DNA from: Acidobacteriota bacterium
GTDB taxonomy: Bacteria > Acidobacteriota > Thermoanaerobaculia > UBA5066
Assembly (NCBI GenBank): GCA_016716715.1
Contig: JADJVE010000002.1
Coordinates: 62,001-126,000, forward strand
Reading direction: 5' to 3'
DNA length: 64,000 bases
In this document: positions 35,229-42,981 of the stretch, piece after piece
How the letters are laid out: every line of letters begins with the position of its first letter
Numbering within the stretch: position 1 is the first letter of the stretch
Made by a program: the position numbers and the translations under genes
Notes under the pieces: generated by a model
Databases searched by the model: none
Seen by the model: only the letters and a program-made list of their open reading frames with translations
Told to the model about the DNA's origin: nothing

Positions 35229-35277
35229 CGTCGTCTCCTGTGGTCGGTGCGGGGCCGGAAAGGTCCGCTCGTTCTCT

Positions 35278-35880
35278 TCAGTTCTTGTCGTCCGTTTCGA
35301 GGATCGCCTTGAGCGACTTCCACCGCTCGTCCGGGGGCGGCGCGCAATCGCAGGGGGCCGCGTTGCGGTCGGAACCGCACTGGGGGCAAAGGCCCTTGCA
35401 GTCGTCCCGGCAGAGCGCCTTCATCGGCAGCTCGAGCTGCAGCTGCTCCTCGACGAGAGGGTCGAAGGGCACGACGAAGTCCTCGTAATAGAGGATGTCG
35501 AGGTCCGCCGCCGAGAGCTCGTCCCCGTCGTCGTCCTCGTTCTTCTCGGCGCCCTTGCCGGCCTTGGCGGGCTTGCCGTCGGCCGGCTTGACCGCCTTGG
35601 GTTTCTCCACCGGCTTCACATGCGCGGGCATGAAGGTCCAGGAGACCTCCTCCTTGCGCACGAACGGCACGGGGGCGAGGCACCGCGCGCAGGCGACCAC
35701 GCCGGAGAACGCGAGGCGTCCGGTCAGGACGAAGCCGAGGTCGACCCTTTCGAGGCGCCCCGTGAACGAGACCGGCGACAGCGAGAGAAGCTCCGGCCTC
35801 TCGAGACGTCCGCTCGGGATCTCGAATTCATGAGAAAGATCGACCGGCTCGTCGAAAGCCGTTTCCAGATTCAGGTCCAT
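35278..35880 (-). CDS. YceD-like DUF177 protein
   Basis: A 200-residue DUF177 protein, first gene of the lipid operon. YceD homologues are linked to 23S rRNA processing and 50S assembly and always sit before rpmF, as here. The family core is split by a Lys/Pro/Ala-rich insert (about 80-115, ending in an acidic run). Cysteine pairs CARC, CRDDC and CPQC suggest a structural metal site. The ATG at 35880 follows GAGGAG. Its promoter overlaps that of the divergent glycosyltransferase gene. Confidence 0.9.
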   Translation of the reverse strand: MDLNLETAFDEPVDLSHEFEIPSGRLERPELLSLSPVSFTGRLERVDLGFVLTGRLAFSGVVACARCLAPVPFVRKEEVSWTFMPAHVKPVEKPKAVKPADGKPAKAGKGAEKNEDDDGDELSAADLDILYYEDFVVPFDPLVEEQLQLELPMKALCRDDCKGLCPQCGSDRNAAPCDCAPPPDERWKSLKAILETDDKN

Positions 35881-35910
35881 ACAGGGAGTCTCCTCAGCGA
35901 AGAGGAGCCG

Positions 35911-35921
35911 CGGAATATAAC
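35911..35921. promoter_or_regulatory. Shared divergent promoter region, lipid and polysaccharide operons
   Basis: An AT-rich stretch between yceD (minus) and the first glycosyltransferase (plus) reads TATAAC (35916-35921) on the plus strand and a TTATAT/TATATT-like hexamer on the minus. Both transcripts would initiate from nearly the same site, so occupancy may be mutually exclusive. The plus-strand site is 9 nt from the ATG at 35931. Confidence 0.55.
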
Positions 35922-35930
35922 ATGGACCGG

Positions 35931-37016
35931 ATGCGCATTGCCGTCGACGCGCGGCCGCTGGAGGAGAGGCCGACCGGCGTCGGGCGCTACCTCGAGGGCC
36001 TGTTGACCGCCTGGCTGGCCGACCGGCCGGGGGACGGCTTCATCCTCCTGTCCCCACGGCCGGTCTTCGTCCCCCCCTCCCTCACGGGCCGGGTGGCCGT
36101 GGCCGCCTCGGCGAGACTCCCCGGGACGCTGTGGCTCCAGACCGCCGCCGGCCCGGCGGCGCGCCGGGCGGGGGCGGACGCGTTCTTCGGCTGCCTCGGC
36201 ATCGTCCCGCTGGCAGGCGGGCCGCCTTCGGTCGCAACGGTCCACGACGTGACGCCGCTCCTCTTCCCGGAGTGGCACTCCTGGAAGAACCGGCTCGGAT
36301 TCACCCCCCTCATCGGCGGAAGCGTCCGGGCCGCGAGGCGGATCGCGGCCGTCTCGGAACACTCGCGCCGCGACCTCGTCGCACATTTCCCCGACGCGGC
36401 CGGGAAGACCACCGTGGTTCACAACGGCGTCGAAACCTCTCCCGCTCCCGCCGGCGGCCCGGCGCCGAACGAGGGCCGGCCGTATGTCCTGTCGCTCGGC
36501 ACGCTCGAGCCCCGCAAGAACCTCCCGCGCCTCGTGGAGGCGATGGAGTCGATCTGGGACCGGCGGCCCGAATTCCCCGACCTCGTCCTCGCCGGGACGG
36601 AAGGCTGGGGCCTGCACGACTTCGCCGGCCGGATCGCGTCTTCGCGCCACGCCGCGCGCATCCGGCCCGCCGGCTACCTCGCGGGAGGCGAGCGTTCCCG
36701 GTGGATGGCGGGCGCGCGCGTCTTCGCGTACCCGAGCCTCTACGAGGGCTTCGGCCTGCCGCCTCTCGAGGCGATGGCGCTCGGGACGCCGGTCGTCGCG
36801 TCCTCGGCCTCGTCCCTGCCCGAGGTGGTCGGCGACGCCGGCCTCCTCCCCGACCCGGGCGACGCCTCCTCGATCGCCGCGGCGATCGAGCGCGCCCACG
36901 ACGACGAGGCGTTCCGGCGCTGGGCCGCCGCAATGGGGCCGGCGCGGGCGGCGACGTTTACCTGGGCGTCCGCCGCGCGGAAGATGCGCGCTCTCTTCGA
37001 GGAGGCGCTCTCGTGA
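35931..37016 (+). CDS. GT4-family glycosyltransferase
   Basis: A GT-B fold retaining glycosyltransferase of family 4, 361 residues from ATG 35931 (MRIAVDARPLEERPTGVGRYL, the usual N-terminus). An ATG at 35922 overlaps the -10 region and is less likely. The acceptor domain has ATVHDVTPLLFPEWH; the donor domain has VLSLGTLEPRKNLPRLVEA and the EX7E-type motif YEGFGLPPLEAMALGTPVV. It is the first of three GT4 genes before a WcaJ-like transferase, so it probably builds an O-antigen or exopolysaccharide repeat unit. The sugar is unknown. Confidence 0.92.
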   Translation: MRIAVDARPLEERPTGVGRYLEGLLTAWLADRPGDGFILLSPRPVFVPPSLTGRVAVAASARLPGTLWLQTAAGPAARRAGADAFFGCLGIVPLAGGPPSVATVHDVTPLLFPEWHSWKNRLGFTPLIGGSVRAARRIAAVSEHSRRDLVAHFPDAAGKTTVVHNGVETSPAPAGGPAPNEGRPYVLSLGTLEPRKNLPRLVEAMESIWDRRPEFPDLVLAGTEGWGLHDFAGRIASSRHAARIRPAGYLAGGERSRWMAGARVFAYPSLYEGFGLPPLEAMALGTPVVASSASSLPEVVGDAGLLPDPGDASSIAAAIERAHDDEAFRRWAAAMGPARAATFTWASAARKMRALFEEALS

Positions 37017-38134
37017 CGCGGCCCCGCGTTCTCGTGGACGCCCGCAAGGCCGGAGACTTCGGGATCGGCAGCTACATCCGCGGCCTGCTCGGGGGTCTCG
37101 CGCGACAGGAGCGGTGGGACCTCTGCGCGACCGTGCACCCCGGCGGCGACGCGCTGCTGCCGCCCGGAGTCGCGCCCGTGGCCTGCGACGCGCGCCACTA
37201 CTCGGTCGCCGAGCTCTTCGCGGTGCGCGGCGCCATCGCGCGCCTGAAGCCCGCCGTCTTCCACGCGCCGCACTACGTCGTGCCGGTCCAGCCGCCCGCG
37301 GCCACCGTGGTCACGATCCACGACCTCATGCACCTGACCCGGCCCGAGCACGGCGCACCCTGGAAGCGCGCGTACGCGACGTGGATGATCGGGCGGGCGA
37401 TGCGCCTCTCCGCGCGCGTCATCGCGGTTTCGGAGGCGACGCGGGAAGAGATTCTTGCTTTCGGACCCTATCAGGGCGGCAAGGTCGTCGTAATTCCGAA
37501 TGGCGTAAGAGAAGAGTTCTTCGAATGGGGGAAGAGGGTGGCGGGCGCGACGGCCGGCTGGCGCGCGCCGGCGCGGGCCCCGGAGGCGTCGGAGAGCCGC
37601 CTCCCACGCCCCGATTCACTTTCAAAAGAAATCTCCTCTTTTCTTCTCTTCCTCGGCAACGACAAGCCGCACAAGAACCTCGAGGGGCTGCTCCGCGCGT
37701 GGCCGCACGTGCGCGCCGAACACCCCGCGCTCTCGCTCGTCCTCGCGGGCGTCGAGCCGGGGCGCGAGCTGCCCGAGGGCGTGAAGGCCGTCGGGTTCGT
37801 GCCCGACGCCGACGTGCCCGCACTCGTGGCGCTCGCCGAGGCGCTCGTCCTTCCGTCCTTCGCGGAAGGCTTCGGCCTCCCGGTCCTCGAGGCGCAGGCG
37901 GCCGGGACGCCGGTGGCGTGCTCGGACCTTCCGGCGCTGCACGAGGCGGGCGGCGAGGCGGCGATCTTCTTCAATCCGCACGACGCGGCGACGATCGCGA
38001 ATGCACTGAACGCGCTGCTCGGGGACGAGGAGAAGAGGAATCTTCTTAGAAAAAAGGGAAGGGGGAGAGCGCGGCAGTTTTCCTGGGACGCGGTGGCGGC
38101 GCAGACGGCGGCGATCTATGAAGAAATCTCTTAG
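37013..38134 (+). CDS. GT4-family glycosyltransferase carrying a repeat insertion
   Basis: A 373-residue GT4 enzyme from GTG 37013, overlapping the previous stop. HDLMHLTRPEHG, VIAVSEATREEI, LLFLGNDKPHKNLEGLL and the donor motif FAEGFGLPVLEAQAAGTPV are clear. Residues about 167-208, between VIPNGV and the beta strand FLLFLGNDK, are an extra Ala/Arg/Pro/Ser-rich segment encoded by repeat element D. Related enzymes have a short loop there. The last residues EEIS and the stop lie inside repeat E. The gene is probably still functional because the insertion is in frame and in a surface loop. Confidence 0.9.
   Translation: MTRPRVLVDARKAGDFGIGSYIRGLLGGLARQERWDLCATVHPGGDALLPPGVAPVACDARHYSVAELFAVRGAIARLKPAVFHAPHYVVPVQPPAATVVTIHDLMHLTRPEHGAPWKRAYATWMIGRAMRLSARVIAVSEATREEILAFGPYQGGKVVVIPNGVREEFFEWGKRVAGATAGWRAPARAPEASESRLPRPDSLSKEISSFLLFLGNDKPHKNLEGLLRAWPHVRAEHPALSLVLAGVEPGRELPEGVKAVGFVPDADVPALVALAEALVLPSFAEGFGLPVLEAQAAGTPVACSDLPALHEAGGEAAIFFNPHDAATIANALNALLGDEEKRNLLRKKGRGRARQFSWDAVAAQTAAIYEEIS
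37511..37636. repeat. Inverted-repeat element, copy D (in frame inside a GT4 gene)
   Basis: Left arm GAAGAGTTCTTCGAATGGGG (37511-37530), right arm CACTTTCAAAAGAAATC within 37614-37636, about 126 bp. The interior is GC-rich, and the translated peptide includes WRAPARAPEASES, similar to that of copy B in dnaE2. Same reading frame in both hosts. Confidence 0.8.
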
Positions 38135-38164
38135 ACCATTCGAAGAAAATCCCCTTTCTTCCTC
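38032..38164. repeat. Repeat pair, copy E (3' end of a GT4 gene)
   Basis: Left arm around AATCTTCTTAGAAAAAAGGG (38037-38056). The right side has two tandem arms, AAGAAATCTCTTAG (38121-38134) and CCATTCGAAGAAAATCCCC (38137-38155). The host gene's TAG stop is in the right arm. The sequence between the arms encodes a normal GT4 C-terminus, so this pair may be two solo arms rather than one inserted unit. Confidence 0.65.
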
Positions 38165-38170
38165 TTCGTC

Positions 38171-39298
38171 ATGAGAGTCGCCCTCGTCCACGACTGGCTG
38201 ACCGGCACGCGCGGCGGCGAGAAGGTGCTGCTCGAACTCGTCCGGATGTTCCCGGACGCGCCGGTGTTCACGCTCTTCCATTTCCCGGGCTCGCAGCATC
38301 CCGAGATCGAGGCGCGGGAGATCCGGACCACGTTTCTCCAGTCGCTCGTGTCGCCTGCGCGGAACTACCGGACGCTGCTCCCCCTCTTCTTCGCCGCGGC
38401 CGAGACCTGGGACCTCTCCGGGTACGACCTCGTCGTTTCGACGTCTCACTGCGTCGCAAAGAACGCGAAGAAGGACGCCGGGGCCTTCCACCTCTGCTAC
38501 TGCCACACACCCGTGCGCTACCTGCACGACCAGTTCGACGACTACTTCCGCGGGCGGCCGGCCCCGGTCGTCCTCGCGGCGCGCCTCGCCCGGGCGCCGC
38601 TCGCGGCCTGGGACGTGGCGACGGTGCCGCGCGTCGACGCCTTCCTTGCGAACTCGGCTAACGTGAAGGACCGGATCGCGCGCCTCTGGCGGCGCGACGC
38701 CGCGGTCGTCCCTCCACCCGTCGATACGGAGTTCTACTCGCCCGGCCCGCCCCGGGAGCGCCGCGGGCTCCTCGTCGTCTCGGCCCTCGCCCCCTACAAG
38801 CGGCTGGACGACGCGATCGAGGCCGCAAACGCCCGAAAGCTCCCCCTCACGATCGCCGGCTTCGGGCCGGAGCGCCGGAGGCTGGAAGCGATGGCCGGTG
38901 AGACGGTGGTTTTCGCCGACACTCCCAACGACACCATGCTCCGCGAGCTCTACCGTTCGGCCGAGGCAGTCCTCATGCCGGGCGAGGAGGACTTCGGGAT
39001 CGTGCCCCTGGAGGCCCAGGCCTGCGGCACGCCCGTGATCGCCCTCGGACGCGGCGGCGCGCTCGAAACGGTCCGGGACGGGGAGACGGGCGTCCTGATG
39101 CCGGAACCCGGCGCCCCCGCCCTCCTCGCGGCCCTCGACCGCCTGCGCTCCCTCCGCCTCGACCCCGCCGCCGCCGCCGCCAACGCGGCGCGATTCTCGC
39201 AAGAGGCCTTCCGCGAGGGCTTCCGGCGCGCCCTGGACGAAGCCCGCACCCGCCCGGCAGCGTCCCCAAGTAAAATGGCGCCCCCGGTGACCGTGTGA
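38171..39298 (+). CDS. GT4-family glycosyltransferase, WbaZ-like
   Basis: A 375-residue GT4 enzyme resembling WbaZ-type mannosyltransferases. Landmarks are the N-terminal RVALVHDWLTGTRGGEKVLLEL, CYCHTPVRYLHDQFDDY, VVPPPVDTEFYSPG, VVSALAPYKRLDDAIEA and the donor motif GEEDFGIVPLEAQACGTPVIALG. The N-terminal HDWLTG and CHTP blocks are typical of that subgroup, and a manC homologue 8 kb away could supply GDP-mannose. The stop overlaps the next GTG by 4 nt. Confidence 0.91.
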   Translation: MRVALVHDWLTGTRGGEKVLLELVRMFPDAPVFTLFHFPGSQHPEIEAREIRTTFLQSLVSPARNYRTLLPLFFAAAETWDLSGYDLVVSTSHCVAKNAKKDAGAFHLCYCHTPVRYLHDQFDDYFRGRPAPVVLAARLARAPLAAWDVATVPRVDAFLANSANVKDRIARLWRRDAAVVPPPVDTEFYSPGPPRERRGLLVVSALAPYKRLDDAIEAANARKLPLTIAGFGPERRRLEAMAGETVVFADTPNDTMLRELYRSAEAVLMPGEEDFGIVPLEAQACGTPVIALGRGGALETVRDGETGVLMPEPGAPALLAALDRLRSLRLDPAAAAANAARFSQEAFREGFRRALDEARTRPAASPSKMAPPVTV

Positions 39299-40695
39299 TC
39301 CGCAGACAGACCCGCCGCCTGCAGGCCGTCTTCCTCACGGCAGACGTCCTCGCGACCGTGTTCGCCCTCTGGGCGGCGTGGCTGATCCGCTTCGAGAGCG
39401 TCTGGCCCACACCCAAGGGCGGCCAGCCGTTCGGGAACTACACGCCGCTGATCCCGATCCTTCTCGTCGTCTGGCCGGTGGTCTTCTACTTCCACCGCCT
39501 CTACCAGATCAGGCGCGACCGTTCCACGATCGACGAGGTCCTCTCGATCCTCGTCGCGGCGACGCTCGGTACGATCCTCCTCGTCGGCATCCTCTCCTTC
39601 TGGCGGGGCTTCACGTACACGAGCCGCCAGCTCCTCGTCCTGTTCCTCGTCCTCGACATCGTTCTCGTCTCCCTCGCCCGCTTCGGGATCCGCAAGTACC
39701 TCGAGACGATGTGGGCGACGGGCGCGGGCGTGCGCCGCGTCCTGATCGTCGGCGCAGGCCACTCGGGCCGCGCGCTCGCCGACAAGCTCCTCGAGCATCC
39801 CGCTACCGGCATGAAGCCCGTCGGCTTTGCGGACGACGACACCGCCAAGCGCCGGGAGAACTACCGCGGCCTGAACATCCTCGGAACGACGGGCGAGGTG
39901 CGCGACCTGATCCACGCGCACGAGGTCGACACGGTCTTCCTCGCGCTCCCGGTCGAGGCGCACCGCACGATGCTCGCGATCCTCAAGGACGTCGGGAACG
40001 AGATGATCGACCTGCGCATCGTGCCGGACCTCTTCCAGTACGTCACGTTCAAGGCCGGCGTCGAGGACTTCGACGGCCTGCCGGTCATCAACCTCACGCA
40101 GATGCCGCTCGAGGGCTGGAACTCGCTCGTGAAGCGGACCATGGACGTCGTGCTCTCGGGGCTCGGCCTCGTGGCGCTCGCGGTGCTCTTCCCGTTCATC
40201 GCGCTCGCGATCTGGCTCGAGGACCGCGGGCCCGTCTTCTACGCGCAGGAGCGCATGGGCCTCGACGGCCGCCTTTTCCGGATGATCAAGTTCCGCTCGA
40301 TGCGCGTGAACGCCGAGGACGAGGGCGCGCAGTGGACGCAGGAGAACGACCCGCGGCGCACGCGCGTGGGCGCGCTCCTGCGCAAGACGTCGCTCGACGA
40401 GCTGCCGCAGCTCGTGAACGTCTTCACGGGCGACATGTCGCTCGTCGGGCCGCGGCCCGAGCGGCCGGAGTTCGTGAAGGAGTTCAAGGAGAAGTTCCCG
40501 CAGTACATGCTCCGCCACCGCGTGCGCGCGGGGATCACGGGCTGGGCGCAGGTCCACGGCTGGCGCGGCAACACGCCGATCGACAAGCGGATCGAGTACG
40601 ACCTGTACTACATCGAGAACTGGTCCGTCGGCCTCGACGTGAAGATTCTCTGGGCGACGGTGCGCTGGGGCTTCACGCACAAGAACGCTTACTGA
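39295..40695 (+). CDS. Undecaprenyl-phosphate sugar phosphotransferase (WcaJ/WbaP type)
   Basis: A 466-residue polyprenyl-phosphate hexose-1-phosphate transferase that starts lipid-linked repeat-unit synthesis at the inner membrane. Four N-terminal membrane helices (about 10-125) and a Rossmann-like domain (RVLIVGAGHSGRALADKLLEHP) precede a re-entrant helix (VKRTMDVVLSGLGLVALAVLF) and the catalytic domain. That domain has KFRSMR, DELPQLVNVF, MSLVGPRPERPEF and GITGWAQVHGWRG. The order after three GT4 genes gives a compact O-antigen or exopolysaccharide operon. Wzx/Wzy-like genes are absent here. Confidence 0.94.
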   Translation: MIRRQTRRLQAVFLTADVLATVFALWAAWLIRFESVWPTPKGGQPFGNYTPLIPILLVVWPVVFYFHRLYQIRRDRSTIDEVLSILVAATLGTILLVGILSFWRGFTYTSRQLLVLFLVLDIVLVSLARFGIRKYLETMWATGAGVRRVLIVGAGHSGRALADKLLEHPATGMKPVGFADDDTAKRRENYRGLNILGTTGEVRDLIHAHEVDTVFLALPVEAHRTMLAILKDVGNEMIDLRIVPDLFQYVTFKAGVEDFDGLPVINLTQMPLEGWNSLVKRTMDVVLSGLGLVALAVLFPFIALAIWLEDRGPVFYAQERMGLDGRLFRMIKFRSMRVNAEDEGAQWTQENDPRRTRVGALLRKTSLDELPQLVNVFTGDMSLVGPRPERPEFVKEFKEKFPQYMLRHRVRAGITGWAQVHGWRGNTPIDKRIEYDLYYIENWSVGLDVKILWATVRWGFTHKNAY

Positions 40696-40740
40696 GTCCG
40701 CGTTGCGATAAGCTCCTCCCGCCCTTCGAGGAGGAGTTCA

Positions 40741-41293
40741 TGCGGCTGACACACGCCCTTGCCACGTTCGTTCTGTTGCCGGTGTCTCTCGCGGCCGCTC
40801 CGCCCGAAGAGCGCGGGGCGCAGGCCGCAGCGAAGGAAACCCCGCCTACGGCGGACGGCGGCATGGTGGTCGAATCCCACGCGTCCAACACCCGCACCGC
40901 GCTGGCCACGGGCCGCGCGCCGCTGATCGGGTTCATCGACAGCCAGGCGCCCTACTGCACCCAGCCGGACCCGCGGCAGGACGCCTGCTATGTCAACGTC
41001 GCCTACACGTCGGTGTCGGCCTCGCCGTCCTACATCATCAACCTGCACATGTTCATCGACAACAAGCTCGTCTTCCGCGCTCAGGGCTTCTTCCAGACGA
41101 GCCTGTATGTCAACGCCTCGCCGGCCTCGGCTTCCGCGTCGCGTGCGGACCCCCGAGGGAGGATTCCGCCGACACGAACATCCCAAAGCGGCAGGTCGGC
41201 AACGCGTACAGCCTCACCGTACGAGCGGAGGATTCGGCGGGCCTGAAGAGCGCTAACTACGCGACGGTCACGTGCCCGCCCTACAGCCCCTAG
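40741..41293 (+). pseudogene. Frameshifted copy of the secreted protein gene at 41322
   Basis: ATG 40741 follows GAGGAGG and encodes a signal peptide (MRLTHALATFVLLPVSLAAA). The domain that follows is nearly identical to residues 40-150 of the next gene (ADGGMVVESHASNTRTAL, GFIDSQAPYC, YIINLHMF). After QTSLYVNAS, 5 nt replace 9 nt of the intact copy, a net loss of 4. Translation shifts and ends at 41246. The ancestral frame continues to a TAG at 41291-41293 (...ATVTCPPYSP), so the original was a short one-domain protein of about 183 residues. An assembly error could mimic this. Confidence 0.75.
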
Positions 41294-41321
41294 CGCTCCT
41301 CGGCAGAGAAAGACGGAATAG

Positions 41322-42881
41322 ATGCCGGAACTGATGCGCGTCGGACTGCTGGCTGCGGCGCTTCTCCCTCTCTCCCTCGCCTCGGCCGCGCCCGAGGAGC
41401 GCGGAGCGCAGACCGCAGCGAAGCAAGCCCCTGCTTCGGCGGACGGCGGCATGGTGGTCGAATCCCACGCGTCCAACACCCGCACCGCGCTGGCCTCGGG
41501 CCGCACGCCGCTGATCGGGTTCATCGACAGCCAGGCGCCCTACTGCACCCAGCCGGACCCGCGGCAGGACTCCTGCTATGTCAACGTCGCCTACACGTCG
41601 GTGTCGGCCTCGCCGAACTACATCATCAACCTGCACATGTTCATCGAAAACAAGCTCGTGTTCCGCGCTCAGGGCTTCTTCCAGACGAGCCTGTATGTCG
41701 ACGCCTCGAACGCGGGTCTCGGCTTCCGCGTCGCGTGCGGGCCTCCGAGGGAGGATTCCGCCGACACGAACATCCCAAAGAGGCAGGTCGGCAACTCGTA
41801 CAGCCTCACCGTACGAGCGGAGGATTCAGCGGCCCTGAAGAGCGCCAATTACGCGACGGTCACCTGTCCGCCCTTTTACTCCTCGAGCGGCGCACCGGTG
41901 ATCGCGGTCTCGCCTGCCTCTCTCGCGTCGACTCAGGCGCCTGGGACGCAGAAATTCGCGAAGCTCACGATCGGGAATACGGCCGGGTTCCCGCTCTGGT
42001 GGAACCTCCCCGTCTCCCCGACGGCGGGCTGCGGCTCGGCGGGCGTCCCGTGGCTCTCGGTCGGCTTGCCTTCCGGCACGACCGGCCCCCTCGCGAGCGA
42101 GGACACGCCCGTGACGTTCAACTCGACGGGCCTCGCGCCCGGCCACTACGCCGCACACGTCTGCGTCCAGAGCGGCGACACGTTCACACCCCAGATCGAC
42201 GTTCCCGTCGCCCTCACGGTCTCGTGCCCTCTCGGCGCTCCCCTCGCAATCTCGGTCCCTTCCACCGTGGGTGCCGGGTCGCCCGGGCGTGTCGCCTCGG
42301 TCCGGCCGAACGCGGGAAGCACGTTCACGTGGACGATCACGAACGGAACGATCACGGCGGGCCAGGGCACAAACGCCGTGACCTTCACCGCGGGGACCGC
42401 CGGCACACCGGTCGGCCTCGGCGTGACCGAAACGAACCCCGATCCCGCCGTGTGCATCGGTGCGGCCGGAACGGCCTCGATCCCCGTCCTCCCCGCCGGA
42501 AGTTCGCTCCTCTTCTTCCCGGTTACGCCCTGCCGCCTCGCCGACACGCGCCTCGCGGCGGGTCCCCTCGGCGGCCCCGCGCTCGGCCCCTCCGAGGTGC
42601 GCGCCTTGAAGGCGACGGGCTCGTGCAACGTCCCCGCGGGCGCCCTCGGAGTCTCGATGAACGTCACGGTGACGCAGCCCGCCGCAGCCGGCTTCCTCGC
42701 CGCCTATCCGGGCACCGCGAATTACCCGGGCACCTCGACGCTGAGCTTCCGGGCCGGCCAGACGCGAGCCGACAACACCGTCATCGGCCTCGCGACCGAC
42801 GGCGCGGGGATCTTCCGCGTCTTCAACGGCTCGGCCGGGACCGCTCACGTCATCATCGACGTGAACGGCTATTTCTATTAG
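41322..42881 (+). CDS. Secreted multidomain protein with 'DTR...VNGYFY' C-terminal domain
   Basis: A 519-residue exported protein. A signal peptide covers about 1-23. Residues 40-185 match the pseudogene just upstream. A BACON-like or Ig-like beta domain (about 190-295, VIAVSPASLASTQAPG...FAKLTIGNTAG) follows, then another beta domain (about 300-385). The C-terminal 130 residues begin FFPVTPCRLADTR and end HVIIDVNGYFY, a domain often seen in large secreted proteins of Acidobacteriota and Actinobacteria. It is probably cell-surface or extracellular. Function unknown; binding of polysaccharide is suggested only by the neighbouring operon. Repeat element F starts 8 nt after the stop. Confidence 0.82.
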   Translation: MPELMRVGLLAAALLPLSLASAAPEERGAQTAAKQAPASADGGMVVESHASNTRTALASGRTPLIGFIDSQAPYCTQPDPRQDSCYVNVAYTSVSASPNYIINLHMFIENKLVFRAQGFFQTSLYVDASNAGLGFRVACGPPREDSADTNIPKRQVGNSYSLTVRAEDSAALKSANYATVTCPPFYSSSGAPVIAVSPASLASTQAPGTQKFAKLTIGNTAGFPLWWNLPVSPTAGCGSAGVPWLSVGLPSGTTGPLASEDTPVTFNSTGLAPGHYAAHVCVQSGDTFTPQIDVPVALTVSCPLGAPLAISVPSTVGAGSPGRVASVRPNAGSTFTWTITNGTITAGQGTNAVTFTAGTAGTPVGLGVTETNPDPAVCIGAAGTASIPVLPAGSSLLFFPVTPCRLADTRLAAGPLGGPALGPSEVRALKATGSCNVPAGALGVSMNVTVTQPAAAGFLAAYPGTANYPGTSTLSFRAGQTRADNTVIGLATDGAGIFRVFNGSAGTAHVIIDVNGYFY

Positions 42882-42889
42882 ACGAAGAG

Positions 42890-42981
42890 GAAGATTTTCC
42901 TAGAAGGTGAAGAGGGCTGGCGGCCGCCAGCCGCATCGACCGCGCCGATGCGAAGCGCCTACTCACCTTTCTAAGAAATCC
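42890..42981. repeat. Inverted-repeat element, copy F (convergent intergenic)
   Basis: Left arm GATTTTCCTAGAAGGTGAA within 42890-42911, right arm TCACCTTTCTAAGAAATCC (42963-42981). Inside is a perfect 18-nt palindrome (42915-42932, GGCTGGCGG and its complement) and a GCATCG/CGATGC hairpin. It fills the gap between convergent genes, and the TAG stop of the minus-strand transglutaminase gene lies in the right arm. It could fold as one long hairpin and act as a bidirectional terminator. Confidence 0.88.

Noticed and set aside
40696..40740. CTCCTC/GAGGAG inverted repeat before the pseudogene as a riboswitch or terminator
   Set aside because: It is a short pairing of the ribosome-binding site with an upstream pyrimidine tract and lacks further structure. 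It could modulate translation, but nothing more is supported.
39378..41246. Plus-strand frame fusing the sugar transferase region with the secreted protein
   Set aside because: Its upstream part is a wrong-frame reading of the phosphotransferase gene. Its downstream end is only the shifted reading of the pseudogene.
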